Positions 20,098 through 28,442 of a stretch of DNA of 64,000 nucleotides are shown piece by piece. The notes beneath the pieces were generated by a model. The model had not been told where the DNA came from. It worked only from the letters and a program-made list of their open reading frames with translations, and ran no database searches. The translations under genes were made by a program, and so were the position numbers. The DNA is from Tritrichomonas musculus (taxonomy: Eukaryota > Parabasalia > Tritrichomonadida > Tritrichomonadidae), in contig JAPFFF010000012.1 of the NCBI GenBank assembly GCA_039105265.1, positions 1,984,001-2,048,000 on the forward strand, in the 5' to 3' direction. Within the stretch, counting starts at the first letter, position 1, and each line of letters starts with the position of its first letter.

Positions 20098-20268
20098 ATG
20101 TCTGAACCATTGATTGATGAAAGAATTGATCACGATGATGATAATTGTTGTTGTGATTCTTGCTGTGATTCTCCACCTCCAAGTTGGTGCTTATGGATTG
20201 TTGTCTTTCTTGAATTACTCAACCTTTGCGGTGGTCTGATGCAATTCTGGTTAAGTTTAGGTAAGTAA
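20098..20268 (+). CDS. small Cys-rich membrane protein, 56 aa, paralogue of 19879-20049
   Basis: 56 residues starting MSEPLIDERID, then DHDDDNCCCDSCCDSPPPSW and a hydrophobic helix (about residues 31-54). Five Cys fall in eight residues just before the membrane segment, a pattern that could be palmitoylated or bind metal. It pairs with the divergent paralogue across a 48-base promoter. The stop is 7 bases before the convergent stop of the polymerase gene, showing tight packing. Confidence 0.6.
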   Translation: MSEPLIDERIDHDDDNCCCDSCCDSPPPSWCLWIVVFLELLNLCGGLMQFWLSLGK

Positions 20269-20275
20269 ACAATCA

Positions 20276-23200
20276 TTAATATTCAAAATATTTTTCTCTC
20301 TTTCCTTCTTTATATGGTGTTGATATTCTTCTTTTGAATTCTTTTAAGGTTGAGACAGTCATATTTTTATTCATTTGGAAACATGGTTGACCTTTTGTAA
20401 GATCAAATGTTTGTTGATTACCTTCGTATAAATATTTATATAATTTCATTGGATCATTATCAAATTCATTCTTATAAGCATATTTAATAGATTGTTCAGT
20501 TAATCCTTTCCCACGAGTCATATAATCAATTTCACCCGTAGATTCTTGTAACTTATCAATATACATCTTTTTCATCAAAAAGTATGATTCAATTGATTCT
20601 GGCATTTCTTTGTGACCATTTATAGTTGGAAAATCTGAATGGAATAGACCTAAATATTTACCTATGAGTTCTCGATTATATTTTTCTTTATAAGCTTTTT
20701 GTAATTTTGGTAAATCATTTATTTCAATATGCATTGAATCAGTATCCTGATAATAAATATGGCAACCAATATCAAATGCAAGACACATCATTTCATTCAT
20801 GATTCTTTTTGACATACTTAATACATGAATACCTAATAATGAAAAATTAAAATGTTTATCAATTGGTCTCAATATTCTAACAGCATGCATATTATTTTGT
20901 AATTCAATATCTTCAACAATTTTGTTATAATTTTTGATCCAATAATTATCTAAAGTATCTTGATCATTAATGTATTTAAAATCTTTTTCAATAGGTCTTT
21001 CAATAGTTTTACCATAACAACTATTCATAATTAATTTATATAAATTTTGTAAAGGATTGTCTTGACTTTTATATTCTAATCTTTTCTCAAATATTTTTTG
21101 AATTTCTTTTTGGATATGATATTCTCTTTTTCCAGGCCAATAATAACCACGAACAAGTTCGAAATCTATTTTTTGAAATTCAATGAGATCTTCTAAATAA
21201 ATATTATCGACAATCATTTTGAAAGGTTTATCGAATTTATCATCATTAAGGTTACCATCTTTTGTTTTCTTAACGATTAATGGAAATGGATAATGTTTAT
21301 GAATTCCAGTAACTAAAATTTCTACTATATATGCACCTTGTTTTGATAAAAATTCATAATTTAATTCTGTTTTGGATATTACTACTGGTTTTCCTTGAAC
21401 GGTATATAATCTATGAATTGCTGAAGGATATAAACTAACTGCGTCAAAATCTGCTAATTTTTCAGTGATATGCCACTTTTTGTTATAAGCAGTCATACAT
21501 CTACCACCATAAACAGCATATGAACAAAATTTCCTAACAATTCCACCTACTGAATATAAATCATGACCATAATAAACTTTATGATTAAATACATCATTAG
21601 CTAAAGAAGAAATTGAAATATATTTGAATGGATCGATTTTGAAATCTTGAATGAAACCTTGTCTAAATTTAACAAAACTTTCTCTTAATATTCGAACATC
21701 TTGATGACAATAAAATAATGCATATTTCCACATATCAAATTCATTATTATTTAAACGGCACCCCTTAATTTTGTTAATATTTGAACGAAATAATTGATAA
21801 TCTTGTTCAGTCCATGTTTTATCTTCTTCTTTACCTGCTTCATTAATTTGACCTTTATTTGTTCTTAATCTTTCAAATGTATAATATTTGTATGGGAAAA
21901 TTTCTTTTTCACAAGGAATATTAAACATTAATGGTAGATTAGATAGCTTGCAAGAGAAAATTGGATAACTATCTTTAAATGTTATCTTTTTGTTCTCAAA
22001 TTTCAAAGTCATATTAAAACATTGATTTCCTTTAATAATTGATGATAATATTTTTATATTTTGATTATTGTTTTGTAAAATCATTCTAGTATCATAAGCC
22101 AAATTATGAAAATAACAAATTGAATCAGTAGGTAAATATTTCAAAAGATTTATATTACATTTTTCACCTAAGAATTCTTTCTTAATTTTCCCATCTAATG
22201 AATGTAAACTACATAAGAATGGAATATGAATTTTTGAACTTGTATCAGATTCAAAATCACAAAACCAATAAGAAGTATCTACTTGTTTGATTATTTTTGT
22301 TTTTGGTTCAATTAATTTACAACAATATTCATCTTTATATTCTAATGTAGTATTTGAAATATCTTGATCAATTTCATTATAAAATATTGAATGTAATAAA
22401 TGTTCTTGTGAATAATTAATTGGAATGAAATAATTTTTCTTAAATAATTCTCTAATCAAGTTTGAAGAAGTTATAAATGATCTACCTTTTGTCCAATGAT
22501 CTGTAATCCAATCTTTATTATATTTGTCTTCATCTAACTTTTCAATATTTTTGATATAATAATATGTAAATGGAGTCTTTTCTTCGATGAAATAATGTTT
22601 TTGATATACATTGAATTTATGAGTTCGTTCTGGTTCAGCTTTTTGTATACCCATATATGTTTTTCTTTTACCTTTATCCATTGAACGTACAGATTGTTTT
22701 TGAGCAACAGAATTATCATCAATATAAGTTAAATTAAGATGAATATTAAATTCTTCACATAAATGATTAATACTACTTTGTGATAAATATCTATTTTGAA
22801 TCCTTAATCTAATTTGATTTAATAATGATTCTGAATAATTTCCAGTTTGTTGTAAAGCATAAATGAAACAACAATCATTTAATTCTTCTTTTATTTTCTT
22901 TGTCTTTTCATTAATTAAACTATCAAATATTTGTAATCGAACGAGGTAATCAATTAATACTTTTGGACAACCAGGTTTTAATAAATATTTAAAGAATCCT
23001 CCATCGACTGTATTTTTATGTTTTGGATGTTTTAATATACTAAATTTGATTTGAGAAAATAATGAAAATTCAGGTAATCTTTGACCTTCTAAATCATATT
23101 CCCAACCTGGATTCTTTTCAATTTGATAAATGAAATTCTCTTCTGTTAAATTCTTTAATAATTCTTCATAAGTTTTTCCATTTAAAGGTACAGAATGCCA

Positions 23201-23917
23201 TTGACCTCCAACTGAATAAGATAATTTATATTTTTCTGTTGCAGCTAATTCACCTATTTCATTTTCAAATTTCTTTCGTAAGAATGGAAATAATTTCTTT
23301 CGGCCATAATCATTTAATTGTTCAAAATTAATTCTCCAATCAGTTGGTGAATCATTTAACATTTTTATATAACCATCAACAATTCTATCTTGATCATTTT
23401 CATTATTAATTTTCATGAATTGAATAAATGAATCATCTTTTGAATGAGGTCTTATTGAATTCTGAATATTTAAGAAATAAGGATCAGTTATTCTTTTTGG
23501 TTCATATTCATTTGATTTTGGCTCTGGATGCGGTGGAACTAATTTTCTCAAAGGTACATTAGACGGAGCTTTTTCTATGATTTCTTTCAATGATGATTTT
23601 TCTGGCTCTGGTTTTGTTTTGGGCTCACTGACATTCGCACTAGGTAGGGGTTCAGTAAATTCTTTTTCTGGTGGTTGATTTAAATATTGAGGGAGATTTG
23701 AATGAGTTAAACCTTTAACGAACCAAAATATTGAATCCCCATTCAATTTTCCATCGTAACCATTTTCTTTAACTTTTTGTATAATATACTCATTTAATAT
23801 TTCTTTACTCCGATCCCCATTCTTTTTAGAGAATTCTTTAAACGTTTCCTTACCATTCGTTAAGAGATTATAAATCTCCATTAATCTGTTAGGATTCGCT
23901 CTAATAGTTGTTGTCAT
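20276..23917 (-). CDS. polB: protein-primed family B DNA polymerase, 1213 aa
   Basis: Replicates the element from its ends using a protein primer, as known for Polintons and adenoviruses. The exonuclease motifs are at about residues 554-557 (DFES), 603-609 (FHNLAYD) and 736-744 (YCHQDVRIL). Polymerase motifs are A at 823-832 (DFDAVSLYPS), B at 961-970 (KLIMNSCYGK) and C at 1055-1065 (YYQDTDSMHIE). The long gaps between A and B fit the TPR insertions of protein-primed enzymes. The first 550 residues contain a Pro/Glu-rich linker and a separate domain (about 340-450) with NDCCFIYAL and a later HYFI. The frame looks whole. Its promoter has TGTCAAAACCGTTA in reverse orientation. Confidence 0.96.
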   Translation of the reverse strand: MTTTIRANPNRLMEIYNLLTNGKETFKEFSKKNGDRSKEILNEYIIQKVKENGYDGKLNGDSIFWFVKGLTHSNLPQYLNQPPEKEFTEPLPSANVSEPKTKPEPEKSSLKEIIEKAPSNVPLRKLVPPHPEPKSNEYEPKRITDPYFLNIQNSIRPHSKDDSFIQFMKINNENDQDRIVDGYIKMLNDSPTDWRINFEQLNDYGRKKLFPFLRKKFENEIGELAATEKYKLSYSVGGQWHSVPLNGKTYEELLKNLTEENFIYQIEKNPGWEYDLEGQRLPEFSLFSQIKFSILKHPKHKNTVDGGFFKYLLKPGCPKVLIDYLVRLQIFDSLINEKTKKIKEELNDCCFIYALQQTGNYSESLLNQIRLRIQNRYLSQSSINHLCEEFNIHLNLTYIDDNSVAQKQSVRSMDKGKRKTYMGIQKAEPERTHKFNVYQKHYFIEEKTPFTYYYIKNIEKLDEDKYNKDWITDHWTKGRSFITSSNLIRELFKKNYFIPINYSQEHLLHSIFYNEIDQDISNTTLEYKDEYCCKLIEPKTKIIKQVDTSYWFCDFESDTSSKIHIPFLCSLHSLDGKIKKEFLGEKCNINLLKYLPTDSICYFHNLAYDTRMILQNNNQNIKILSSIIKGNQCFNMTLKFENKKITFKDSYPIFSCKLSNLPLMFNIPCEKEIFPYKYYTFERLRTNKGQINEAGKEEDKTWTEQDYQLFRSNINKIKGCRLNNNEFDMWKYALFYCHQDVRILRESFVKFRQGFIQDFKIDPFKYISISSLANDVFNHKVYYGHDLYSVGGIVRKFCSYAVYGGRCMTAYNKKWHITEKLADFDAVSLYPSAIHRLYTVQGKPVVISKTELNYEFLSKQGAYIVEILVTGIHKHYPFPLIVKKTKDGNLNDDKFDKPFKMIVDNIYLEDLIEFQKIDFELVRGYYWPGKREYHIQKEIQKIFEKRLEYKSQDNPLQNLYKLIMNSCYGKTIERPIEKDFKYINDQDTLDNYWIKNYNKIVEDIELQNNMHAVRILRPIDKHFNFSLLGIHVLSMSKRIMNEMMCLAFDIGCHIYYQDTDSMHIEINDLPKLQKAYKEKYNRELIGKYLGLFHSDFPTINGHKEMPESIESYFLMKKMYIDKLQESTGEIDYMTRGKGLTEQSIKYAYKNEFDNDPMKLYKYLYEGNQQTFDLTKGQPCFQMNKNMTVSTLKEFKRRISTPYKEGKREKYFEY

Positions 23918-23948
23918 GTTAACTTTCTTTTACAATAAAATAATGGTC

Positions 23949-23962
23949 TGTCAAAACCGTTA
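23949..23962 (-). promoter_or_regulatory. Myb-core promoter motif of the polymerase gene
   Basis: TGTCAAAACCGTTA on the plus strand, that is TAACGGTTTTGACA toward the polymerase start about 32 bases away. It is followed by a CCATTATTTTATTG initiator-like stretch. It matches the consensus seen at the other replication-side genes. Confidence 0.6.
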
Positions 23963-23978
23963 ATTAAAAAGAAAATGT

Positions 23979-24239
23979 TTATTTAGGTCGAGTTAATTGA
24001 AGAACGAAAACGTCTTTTATTAATTGTTCGATTTGAACACCACGTTCAGCAACTTTCCGATCAATTCTTTGGACAGAACTTTCTAAACGTTCCAATCTTG
24101 ATGTTAATTCATCAAGTTGAGAATTTATTTTTTGCATGAGAACTTTCGTTATATTCAAATCATTTCGAACATTCGATAGAAAATCTCTTGTTTGATCATC
24201 AATCTTTTTCTTATCTTCGAAAAAGTCAGGTTCACTCAT
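23979..24239 (-). CDS. coiled-coil protein, 86 aa
   Basis: 86 residues. After an acidic start the whole middle (about 18-75) shows regular heptads of Leu/Ile/Val with polar spacing, including LTSRLERLESSVQRIDRKV, and it ends in a hydrophobic turn. No membrane segment. It is one of about a dozen short coiled-coil proteins in this half of the element, each with a TGTCAAAACCGTT-type site just upstream. It lies 61 bases upstream of the polymerase on the same strand. Role unknown; oligomeric scaffold or single-strand-binding accessory are guesses. Confidence 0.6.
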   Translation of the reverse strand: MSEPDFFEDKKKIDDQTRDFLSNVRNDLNITKVLMQKINSQLDELTSRLERLESSVQRIDRKVAERGVQIEQLIKDVFVLQLTRPK

Positions 24240-24254
24240 TTAAAAATAATGAAG

Positions 24255-24267
24255 TGTCAAAACCGTT
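24255..24267 (-). promoter_or_regulatory. Myb-core promoter motif
   Basis: TGTCAAAACCGTT, reverse complement AACGGTTTTGACA, reading toward the coiled-coil gene start 16 bases away with CTTCATTATTTTTAA between, an Inr-like TCATT element. Confidence 0.6.
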
Positions 24268-24277
24268 TTTTTATATC

Positions 24278-24985
24278 TCATTCCTGATAATGACTAATAT
24301 ATTCATCTATTAACCTCTTTAATTTATCTAAACATGTTTTTGAAGCAGTAATGATAGAACTATAAATTGAGACATCATTTGTACCAAAATTCTTACGAAT
24401 AATATCTTTTATATCTCTATTTGGTGTCATAGCTATTGGCATATTATCTTTGAAATACCATTGATTTTTTTCTTTTGGTTTGATATCACGATAATAATCT
24501 TTATGACGTTTGACTAAATGTAATTTAACTTTTTCTGGATTATCTTTTAATTCTTCTAACCAAATTAAGAATTTATAATCATATTCTCTATTTTTAGGTA
24601 CTAATCTTGGTTTTTGTTCTTGTCTTTGTTTTTCAAAATACTCATCTAATAATTTTAGAACAAAGAATGAATAAGTAGGTGAAGCCCAAATTGCTATATG
24701 ATTTATTAATAATTTATGAATATAAATTCCTTTCAAATTATTCGGTAAATTTGGTCGATTTTCTAATAACTTTTGGTCGGGCGGAATACCGACTGACTCA
24801 GAAATAAATTGAAATAACTCCTTTGTTTGTTTATTTTCATTCCAATGCTTAATTTTCTTTGTTGATCGACAAGCACTAATTATACTATTTGCTTGAAACA
24901 TATTATCTTTCTTTGAACGTATAATCCGTAAATGTTCATTATATTGTAACCATTCATAATTTTCATTTATTGGCTCTACTATCAT
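24278..24985 (-). CDS. KilA-N domain protein, 235 aa
   Basis: The first 120 residues match the KilA-N DNA-binding fold of phages and large DNA viruses: a beta start (LRIIRSKKDNMFQANSIISAC), then KHWNENKQTKEL, and the closing helix with GIYIHKLLINHIAIWASPTYSFFVLKLLDEYF. The C-terminal half (about 130-235) is a second, basic helical domain, as is common in two-domain KilA-N/BRO-type proteins. It probably binds DNA and regulates transcription or replication. Unlike its neighbours it has no AACGG motif immediately upstream, so it may be expressed with the gene before it (25034-25411) or from another promoter class. Confidence 0.82.
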   Translation of the reverse strand: MIVEPINENYEWLQYNEHLRIIRSKKDNMFQANSIISACRSTKKIKHWNENKQTKELFQFISESVGIPPDQKLLENRPNLPNNLKGIYIHKLLINHIAIWASPTYSFFVLKLLDEYFEKQRQEQKPRLVPKNREYDYKFLIWLEELKDNPEKVKLHLVKRHKDYYRDIKPKEKNQWYFKDNMPIAMTPNRDIKDIIRKNFGTNDVSIYSSIITASKTCLDKLKRLIDEYISHYQE

Positions 24986-25033
24986 TTTTGTTTTTGTAAG
25001 AGGATAAAAAAATAAAAAGATAAATTAAATTTA

Positions 25034-25411
25034 TTAATCATCATCATCCATTAGAAATTTTTGAAAAGAACTTATTTCAGCTATTAAAGCTCTTTTTTGA
25101 ACTTTGTATTGATCAAAACTATCTTGATATTCTTTCCATGCTGATTTCTCTTCTGTCTCAAGTTCAGTTTTTATTTTTTCATGATCTTCAATAATTGAAT
25201 CAATTTGTATATCTTCGAAATCTCTTTTGAGTTTATATAAGTTGTGTAAATCTTCACCATTATACCGTTGACAAAAAGAAATATCTTTCTCTTTTACTTT
25301 TGCTTCAGCCAAACGATTCATAGCATCATAGAATTCACTCATTGATTTTTTGAGTTTATCTTTCTTGTCCTCTATTAAATTCTGAAATACTACTTGAGGA
25401 ACTCTCTTCAT
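25034..25411 (-). CDS. coiled-coil protein, 125 aa
   Basis: Start chosen at 25411 (MKRVPQVV) because the longer frame would run through the shared promoter motif. Predicted helical throughout, with heptads around residues 15-45 and 65-110, and an acidic DDDD end. Contains one FCQRYNGEDLH segment. No membrane helix. It is followed 48 bases on by the KilA-N gene on the same strand. Divergent from 25450-25710. Confidence 0.55.
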   Translation of the reverse strand: MKRVPQVVFQNLIEDKKDKLKKSMSEFYDAMNRLAEAKVKEKDISFCQRYNGEDLHNLYKLKRDFEDIQIDSIIEDHEKIKTELETEEKSAWKEYQDSFDQYKVQKRALIAEISSFQKFLMDDDD

Positions 25412-25422
25412 AAAAAGTGAAG

Positions 25423-25435
25423 TGTCAAAACCGTT
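25423..25435. promoter_or_regulatory. shared divergent promoter motif
   Basis: TGTCAAAACCGTT between two divergent coiled-coil genes. Both sides carry an Inr-like element: CTTCACTTTTTATG toward the minus-strand gene and TTCATTTTTTTAAATG toward the plus-strand gene. Confidence 0.62.
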
Positions 25436-25449
25436 ATTCATTTTTTTAA

Positions 25450-25710
25450 ATGTTGCCTACTCATAGTTTGAATCTACTCAAAGAAAATTTGAATAGTTCA
25501 ATTGATGAATTAATTAGACAAATACATACTGTTGAAGAATTAGATATAGAGATTATGAATTTGAAGAATGATCCTGATTATGAAAGTTTCCTAGAGGAAT
25601 TAGAGAAAGAGAAACAAAAATATGAATCCAAAAAAGCTGAAGTAATTCAAAACACTCAAACCTTAATCAACTTCATCGAACAAAAAAATCAACCACACCG
25701 AAAAAAATAA
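25450..25710 (+). CDS. coiled-coil protein, 86 aa
   Basis: 86 residues, helical with heptads across residues 10-75, rich in Glu/Lys/Leu, and a basic Pro-His-Arg-Lys end. Length equals those of the neighbours at 23979, 27426 and 28037, suggesting a diverged family. Begins 15 bases after the shared motif. Function unknown. Confidence 0.55.
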   Translation: MLPTHSLNLLKENLNSSIDELIRQIHTVEELDIEIMNLKNDPDYESFLEELEKEKQKYESKKAEVIQNTQTLINFIEQKNQPHRKK

Positions 25711-25755
25711 AATTATCAGTCATATTGAAAGAGTAAAAAATTATTTTTTATTTAT

Positions 25756-26061
25756 TTAACCTTTGTTAATTATTTCATGGAGTTCTTCCAATTTTTGTTT
25801 TAATTCTAGTTGAGACGTATCAACCAATTTCTTGATTTCATTCATTTTCTTATTGAGAGCTTTCTGATATTTTTGGAATTGATATTGGAGGTTGATTTGT
25901 GAAACCAGAATCTCCTGTAGGCCATCCATCGTTTCTTTTATTTTCTCCCTTGTTTCTTCCAAGCTGCCAATGTTCATTTTAAACATTTCATTTTGACTTT
26001 TTGATTCTTCTATGGATTCATGCATTGTATCCCAACCGTCGTCACTATCACTTGTATGCAT
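25756..26061 (-). CDS. coiled-coil protein, 101 aa
   Basis: Start placed at 26061 (MHTSDSDDG), since the upstream frame crosses the promoter motif. The first 20 residues are acidic. The rest is a continuous amphipathic helix pattern with Met, Leu and Ile at heptad positions and Gln-rich faces. No membrane segment. Divergent from the surface-type gene at 26116. Confidence 0.55.
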   Translation of the reverse strand: MHTSDSDDGWDTMHESIEESKSQNEMFKMNIGSLEETREKIKETMDGLQEILVSQINLQYQFQKYQKALNKKMNEIKKLVDTSQLELKQKLEELHEIINKG

Positions 26062-26078
26062 TAATAAAAAAAATGGTG

Positions 26079-26099
26079 TGACATAACCGTTTTTAACCG
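26079..26099. promoter_or_regulatory. shared divergent promoter with two CCG-type sites
   Basis: TGACATAACCGTTTTTAACCG between divergent genes, with TTTCATTTTTATT before the plus-strand ATG. Two AACCG half-sites in the same orientation are spaced 10 bases apart. Confidence 0.58.
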
Positions 26100-26115
26100 C
26101 TTTCATTTTTATTAA

Positions 26116-27378
26116 ATGTTCGTTATCTTTTTGATACTCATTAATCGACCATCAATTGAAGGAATACCTGATGATGCTGAATGGATTTCTTGTTTTGATT
26201 GGGAAATTGTTAATGGAGAATGGAAATCAGTTATACCAAATGATGACTTATCATGTTGGACAAATTATGCAACAACAAACAATTTAACACTTAAACAATC
26301 ATTTACTGCCAGGAAATTTTGGATCATAGGAAAAATTTCTACCTGTCATGATGAGGCCGAACTATTTTGGAATTCTCAAAAATATCTCATCAATGAATAT
26401 TCCAACGATGAACAAGATTGGATAATTGTTTTTGAATCAAATGAATTTCCCCTAATGCTAACAAGTATTATTATTAATGTTCAACAACATAGAAGCATCC
26501 AATTTCGAGGTATTGCATATTTAAGACATGAATCTTTATCTCCAGCAATTGAAGGAATACCTGATAATGCAGAATATATTCCATGTAATGACTGGGAAAT
26601 TGTAAGTGGAAATTGGTTTGATAAAGATGATGATCCATCAAATGTGAACAATCCATATCATAGATGTTTTGTTTCTGGTTTTTCAGAAGGAGTCAAAAAG
26701 ATAACATTTTATGGTTCTAAATTTTGGATAATTGTTATGAATTCAAATTCTTTTTACCAAGGTGATCTTTTATGGAATTCAGAACATTATCTCTTTCCTG
26801 AAAAAATGTTACCAAATAATAAACCTTTTTTGATTGCTTATGAATCACCAACATTCTCACCAATTGATACAATATTATTAATTACTATTCAACATAATGA
26901 AATCGGATTACGTGGGTTATTCTATCTCAAAGATCCTCCAATTCAAACACCAACATTTTCACCATCACGTTCACCAACATTTCGTCCATCTCTTTCACCA
27001 ACATTCCGCCCATCAATTTCACCATCACGTTCACCAACATTTCGTCCATCACGTTCACCATCTTTATCTCCATCAATTTCACCATCTTTATCTCCAACAT
27101 TTAGTCCATCACGTTCGCCATCTTTTCAATTCACTATATCAGATCAATTCTCTGAATCCTATCTTTTCAATTTCTCTGAATCCTATCTTTTCAATTTCTC
27201 ATATCAATTCTCTCCATCAGATATTGAACAAAAGAATGTATCAAAAATAATAGGTTTATCTGTATCTATTCTATTACTAATTCTCATGATTCTTGCTCTT
27301 GGAATTATCTTTTACAAAAATCAAACCAAATTTCAAACTGAAAATTTTCATTCAGACTCTGACTCAGTTGGACTTTAA
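26116..27378 (+). CDS. type I membrane protein with duplicated domain and Ser/Pro stalk, 420 aa
   Basis: Starts with a short hydrophobic leader (residues 1-10) that could act as a signal peptide. Two similar domains of about 125 residues follow, each opening with IEGIPD(D/N)AE(W/Y)I-C and containing F-x-x-x-K-F-W-I-I and L-W-N-S motifs (about 13-137 and 145-272). Residues about 278-336 are a repeat of Pro-Thr-Phe-x-Pro-Ser and Ser-Pro units, a likely glycosylated stalk. Two FNFSESYL-type repeats come next, then one membrane helix (about 378-400) and a short acidic tail. This is a cell-surface or envelope-type architecture. It may be a captured host surface gene or an element-encoded glycoprotein. 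Confidence 0.65.
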   Translation: MFVIFLILINRPSIEGIPDDAEWISCFDWEIVNGEWKSVIPNDDLSCWTNYATTNNLTLKQSFTARKFWIIGKISTCHDEAELFWNSQKYLINEYSNDEQDWIIVFESNEFPLMLTSIIINVQQHRSIQFRGIAYLRHESLSPAIEGIPDNAEYIPCNDWEIVSGNWFDKDDDPSNVNNPYHRCFVSGFSEGVKKITFYGSKFWIIVMNSNSFYQGDLLWNSEHYLFPEKMLPNNKPFLIAYESPTFSPIDTILLITIQHNEIGLRGLFYLKDPPIQTPTFSPSRSPTFRPSLSPTFRPSISPSRSPTFRPSRSPSLSPSISPSLSPTFSPSRSPSFQFTISDQFSESYLFNFSESYLFNFSYQFSPSDIEQKNVSKIIGLSVSILLLILMILALGIIFYKNQTKFQTENFHSDSDSVGL

Positions 27379-27425
27379 AAAAATTAAATAAACAAATTCA
27401 ATTGAATTAATCTCTTTTTTATTTA

Positions 27426-27686
27426 TTAAGGAGTAGTTAAAATTTTCTCTCTTGAATTGTAGATTTGAATTTTATCAAAGAAATCATGTTCAATCATTGT
27501 TGTGAAAACAAATGGTGTGTTATGAACTTCTTTATTAAATCGATCAAGATTGTTATTTTCAAGATCATTGATCATAACATTTAATTTGAACATGAAAAAT
27601 AACTTTAAATGTCGGAAATCAGACACGATATCATTTTTGAACAATTTTCTAAATTCTAATTCAAGGTCTTGTTCAGTAACAGTCAT
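27426..27686 (-). CDS. hypothetical protein, 86 aa
   Basis: 86 residues with aromatic-rich helices (FRKLFKNDIVSDFRHLKLFFMFK), then Asn/Asp-rich linker and a beta-like end. Less clearly coiled coil than its neighbours. The leader has two AACCG-type sites and an Inr-like TTTCATTTTTATTT directly before ATG. It converges with the membrane protein gene (48 bases between stops). Function unknown. Confidence 0.55.
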   Translation of the reverse strand: MTVTEQDLELEFRKLFKNDIVSDFRHLKLFFMFKLNVMINDLENNNLDRFNKEVHNTPFVFTTMIEHDFFDKIQIYNSREKILTTP

Positions 27687-27700
27687 AAATAAAAATGAAA

Positions 27701-27718
27701 GCGGTTAAAAAACGGTTA
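27701..27718 (-). promoter_or_regulatory. promoter with two AACCG-type sites
   Basis: GCGGTTAAAAAACGGTTA on the plus strand. Toward the gene start this reads TAACCGTTTTTTAACCGC, 14 bases from the ATG. It is the same doubled layout as at 26079-26099. Confidence 0.55.
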
Positions 27719-27721
27719 TGT

Positions 27722-27985
27722 TTATTTATTCTTTAACGTTTCTTCCAATTTTTGGAAATTCTCTCTGTTGGAAGTTGCTAAAATCCCAACTGTTATTAGT
27801 AAAGAATGTAATTGTTCTTGTCTCTCTGGACGAGAATCATTTTTTAAATCAATTTCTTGATCAAAGAATTCTTCAGTCATTTTGATCATTTGATCACAAG
27901 TTTTTTCAATTTCACCTCTAGTGAATTTTAATAAATTTATTAATTCTTTTTGTTTTTCACTAGGTAAACTTTGTTGGCCCTGCAT
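27722..27985 (-). CDS. helical protein, 87 aa
   Basis: 87 residues, predicted helical with heptads around 10-45 and 55-85, containing LLKFTRGEIEKTCDQMIKM and an acidic-basic alternation. No membrane segment. Divergent from 28037 across a perfectly inverted promoter site. Function unknown. Confidence 0.55.
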   Translation of the reverse strand: MQGQQSLPSEKQKELINLLKFTRGEIEKTCDQMIKMTEEFFDQEIDLKNDSRPERQEQLHSLLITVGILATSNRENFQKLEETLKNK

Positions 27986-28007
27986 TTAAAAAATGAACTT
28001 TTTGAAT

Positions 28008-28023
28008 AACCGTTCTAACGGTT
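28008..28023. promoter_or_regulatory. palindromic bidirectional Myb-core site
   Basis: AACCGTTCTAACGGTT, two 7-bp half-sites in perfect inversion with a 2-base spacer, midway between two divergent genes. Inr-like elements TTCATTTTT lie on both sides. This is the cleanest example of the shared promoter in the element. Confidence 0.62.
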
Positions 28024-28036
28024 TTCATTTTTATTT

Positions 28037-28297
28037 ATGAGATTGTTCATGATCATCATTTTGTTGATTTTGTGGATGTCTTTGAAAAAAGAGAAATGTC
28101 ATAATGAAGAAAGGCAACTTATGGAACAAATTGATAAAATCCAGTCTCTAAATTCTTATGCTTCACGAATCAAAAGAGATATTGACCGTCTGGAAATGAA
28201 AAAACAAAAATTCGAAAAAATAATGAAAAATTTAACTGCCCTACGAAAAAAATTTTATGATGATCTCCAAAAATATCAACAAAAAATAAGAAGATAA
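28037..28297 (+). CDS. membrane-anchored coiled-coil protein, 86 aa
   Basis: Residues 1-16 are strongly hydrophobic (MRLFMIIILLILWMSL), followed by a basic patch and a long coiled coil (about 22-82) of Lys, Leu, Ile and Glu heptads ending in Arg-Arg. This is a signal-anchor type small membrane protein. It shares a palindromic promoter with 27722-27985. It could tether element proteins to a membrane; the role is unknown. Confidence 0.55.
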   Translation: MRLFMIIILLILWMSLKKEKCHNEERQLMEQIDKIQSLNSYASRIKRDIDRLEMKKQKFEKIMKNLTALRKKFYDDLQKYQQKIRR

Positions 28298-28442
28298 AAA
28301 TCTTTAATAAAAAATTTAAATTTTTAACTTTTTGAATTAAAATTTTAATATTTGTTTGGCCATTTGAGAAAGATAAATAAATAAAAAATGAACTTTTTGA
28401 ATTAAAATTTTTATTAAACTTTTTGTGAGTGAAAATTTTTGG

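Noticed and set aside
26897-27250. His-rich open frame of 117 codons
   Set aside because: It is the +1 shadow of the Ser/Pro stalk repeat in the membrane protein gene at 26116-27378.
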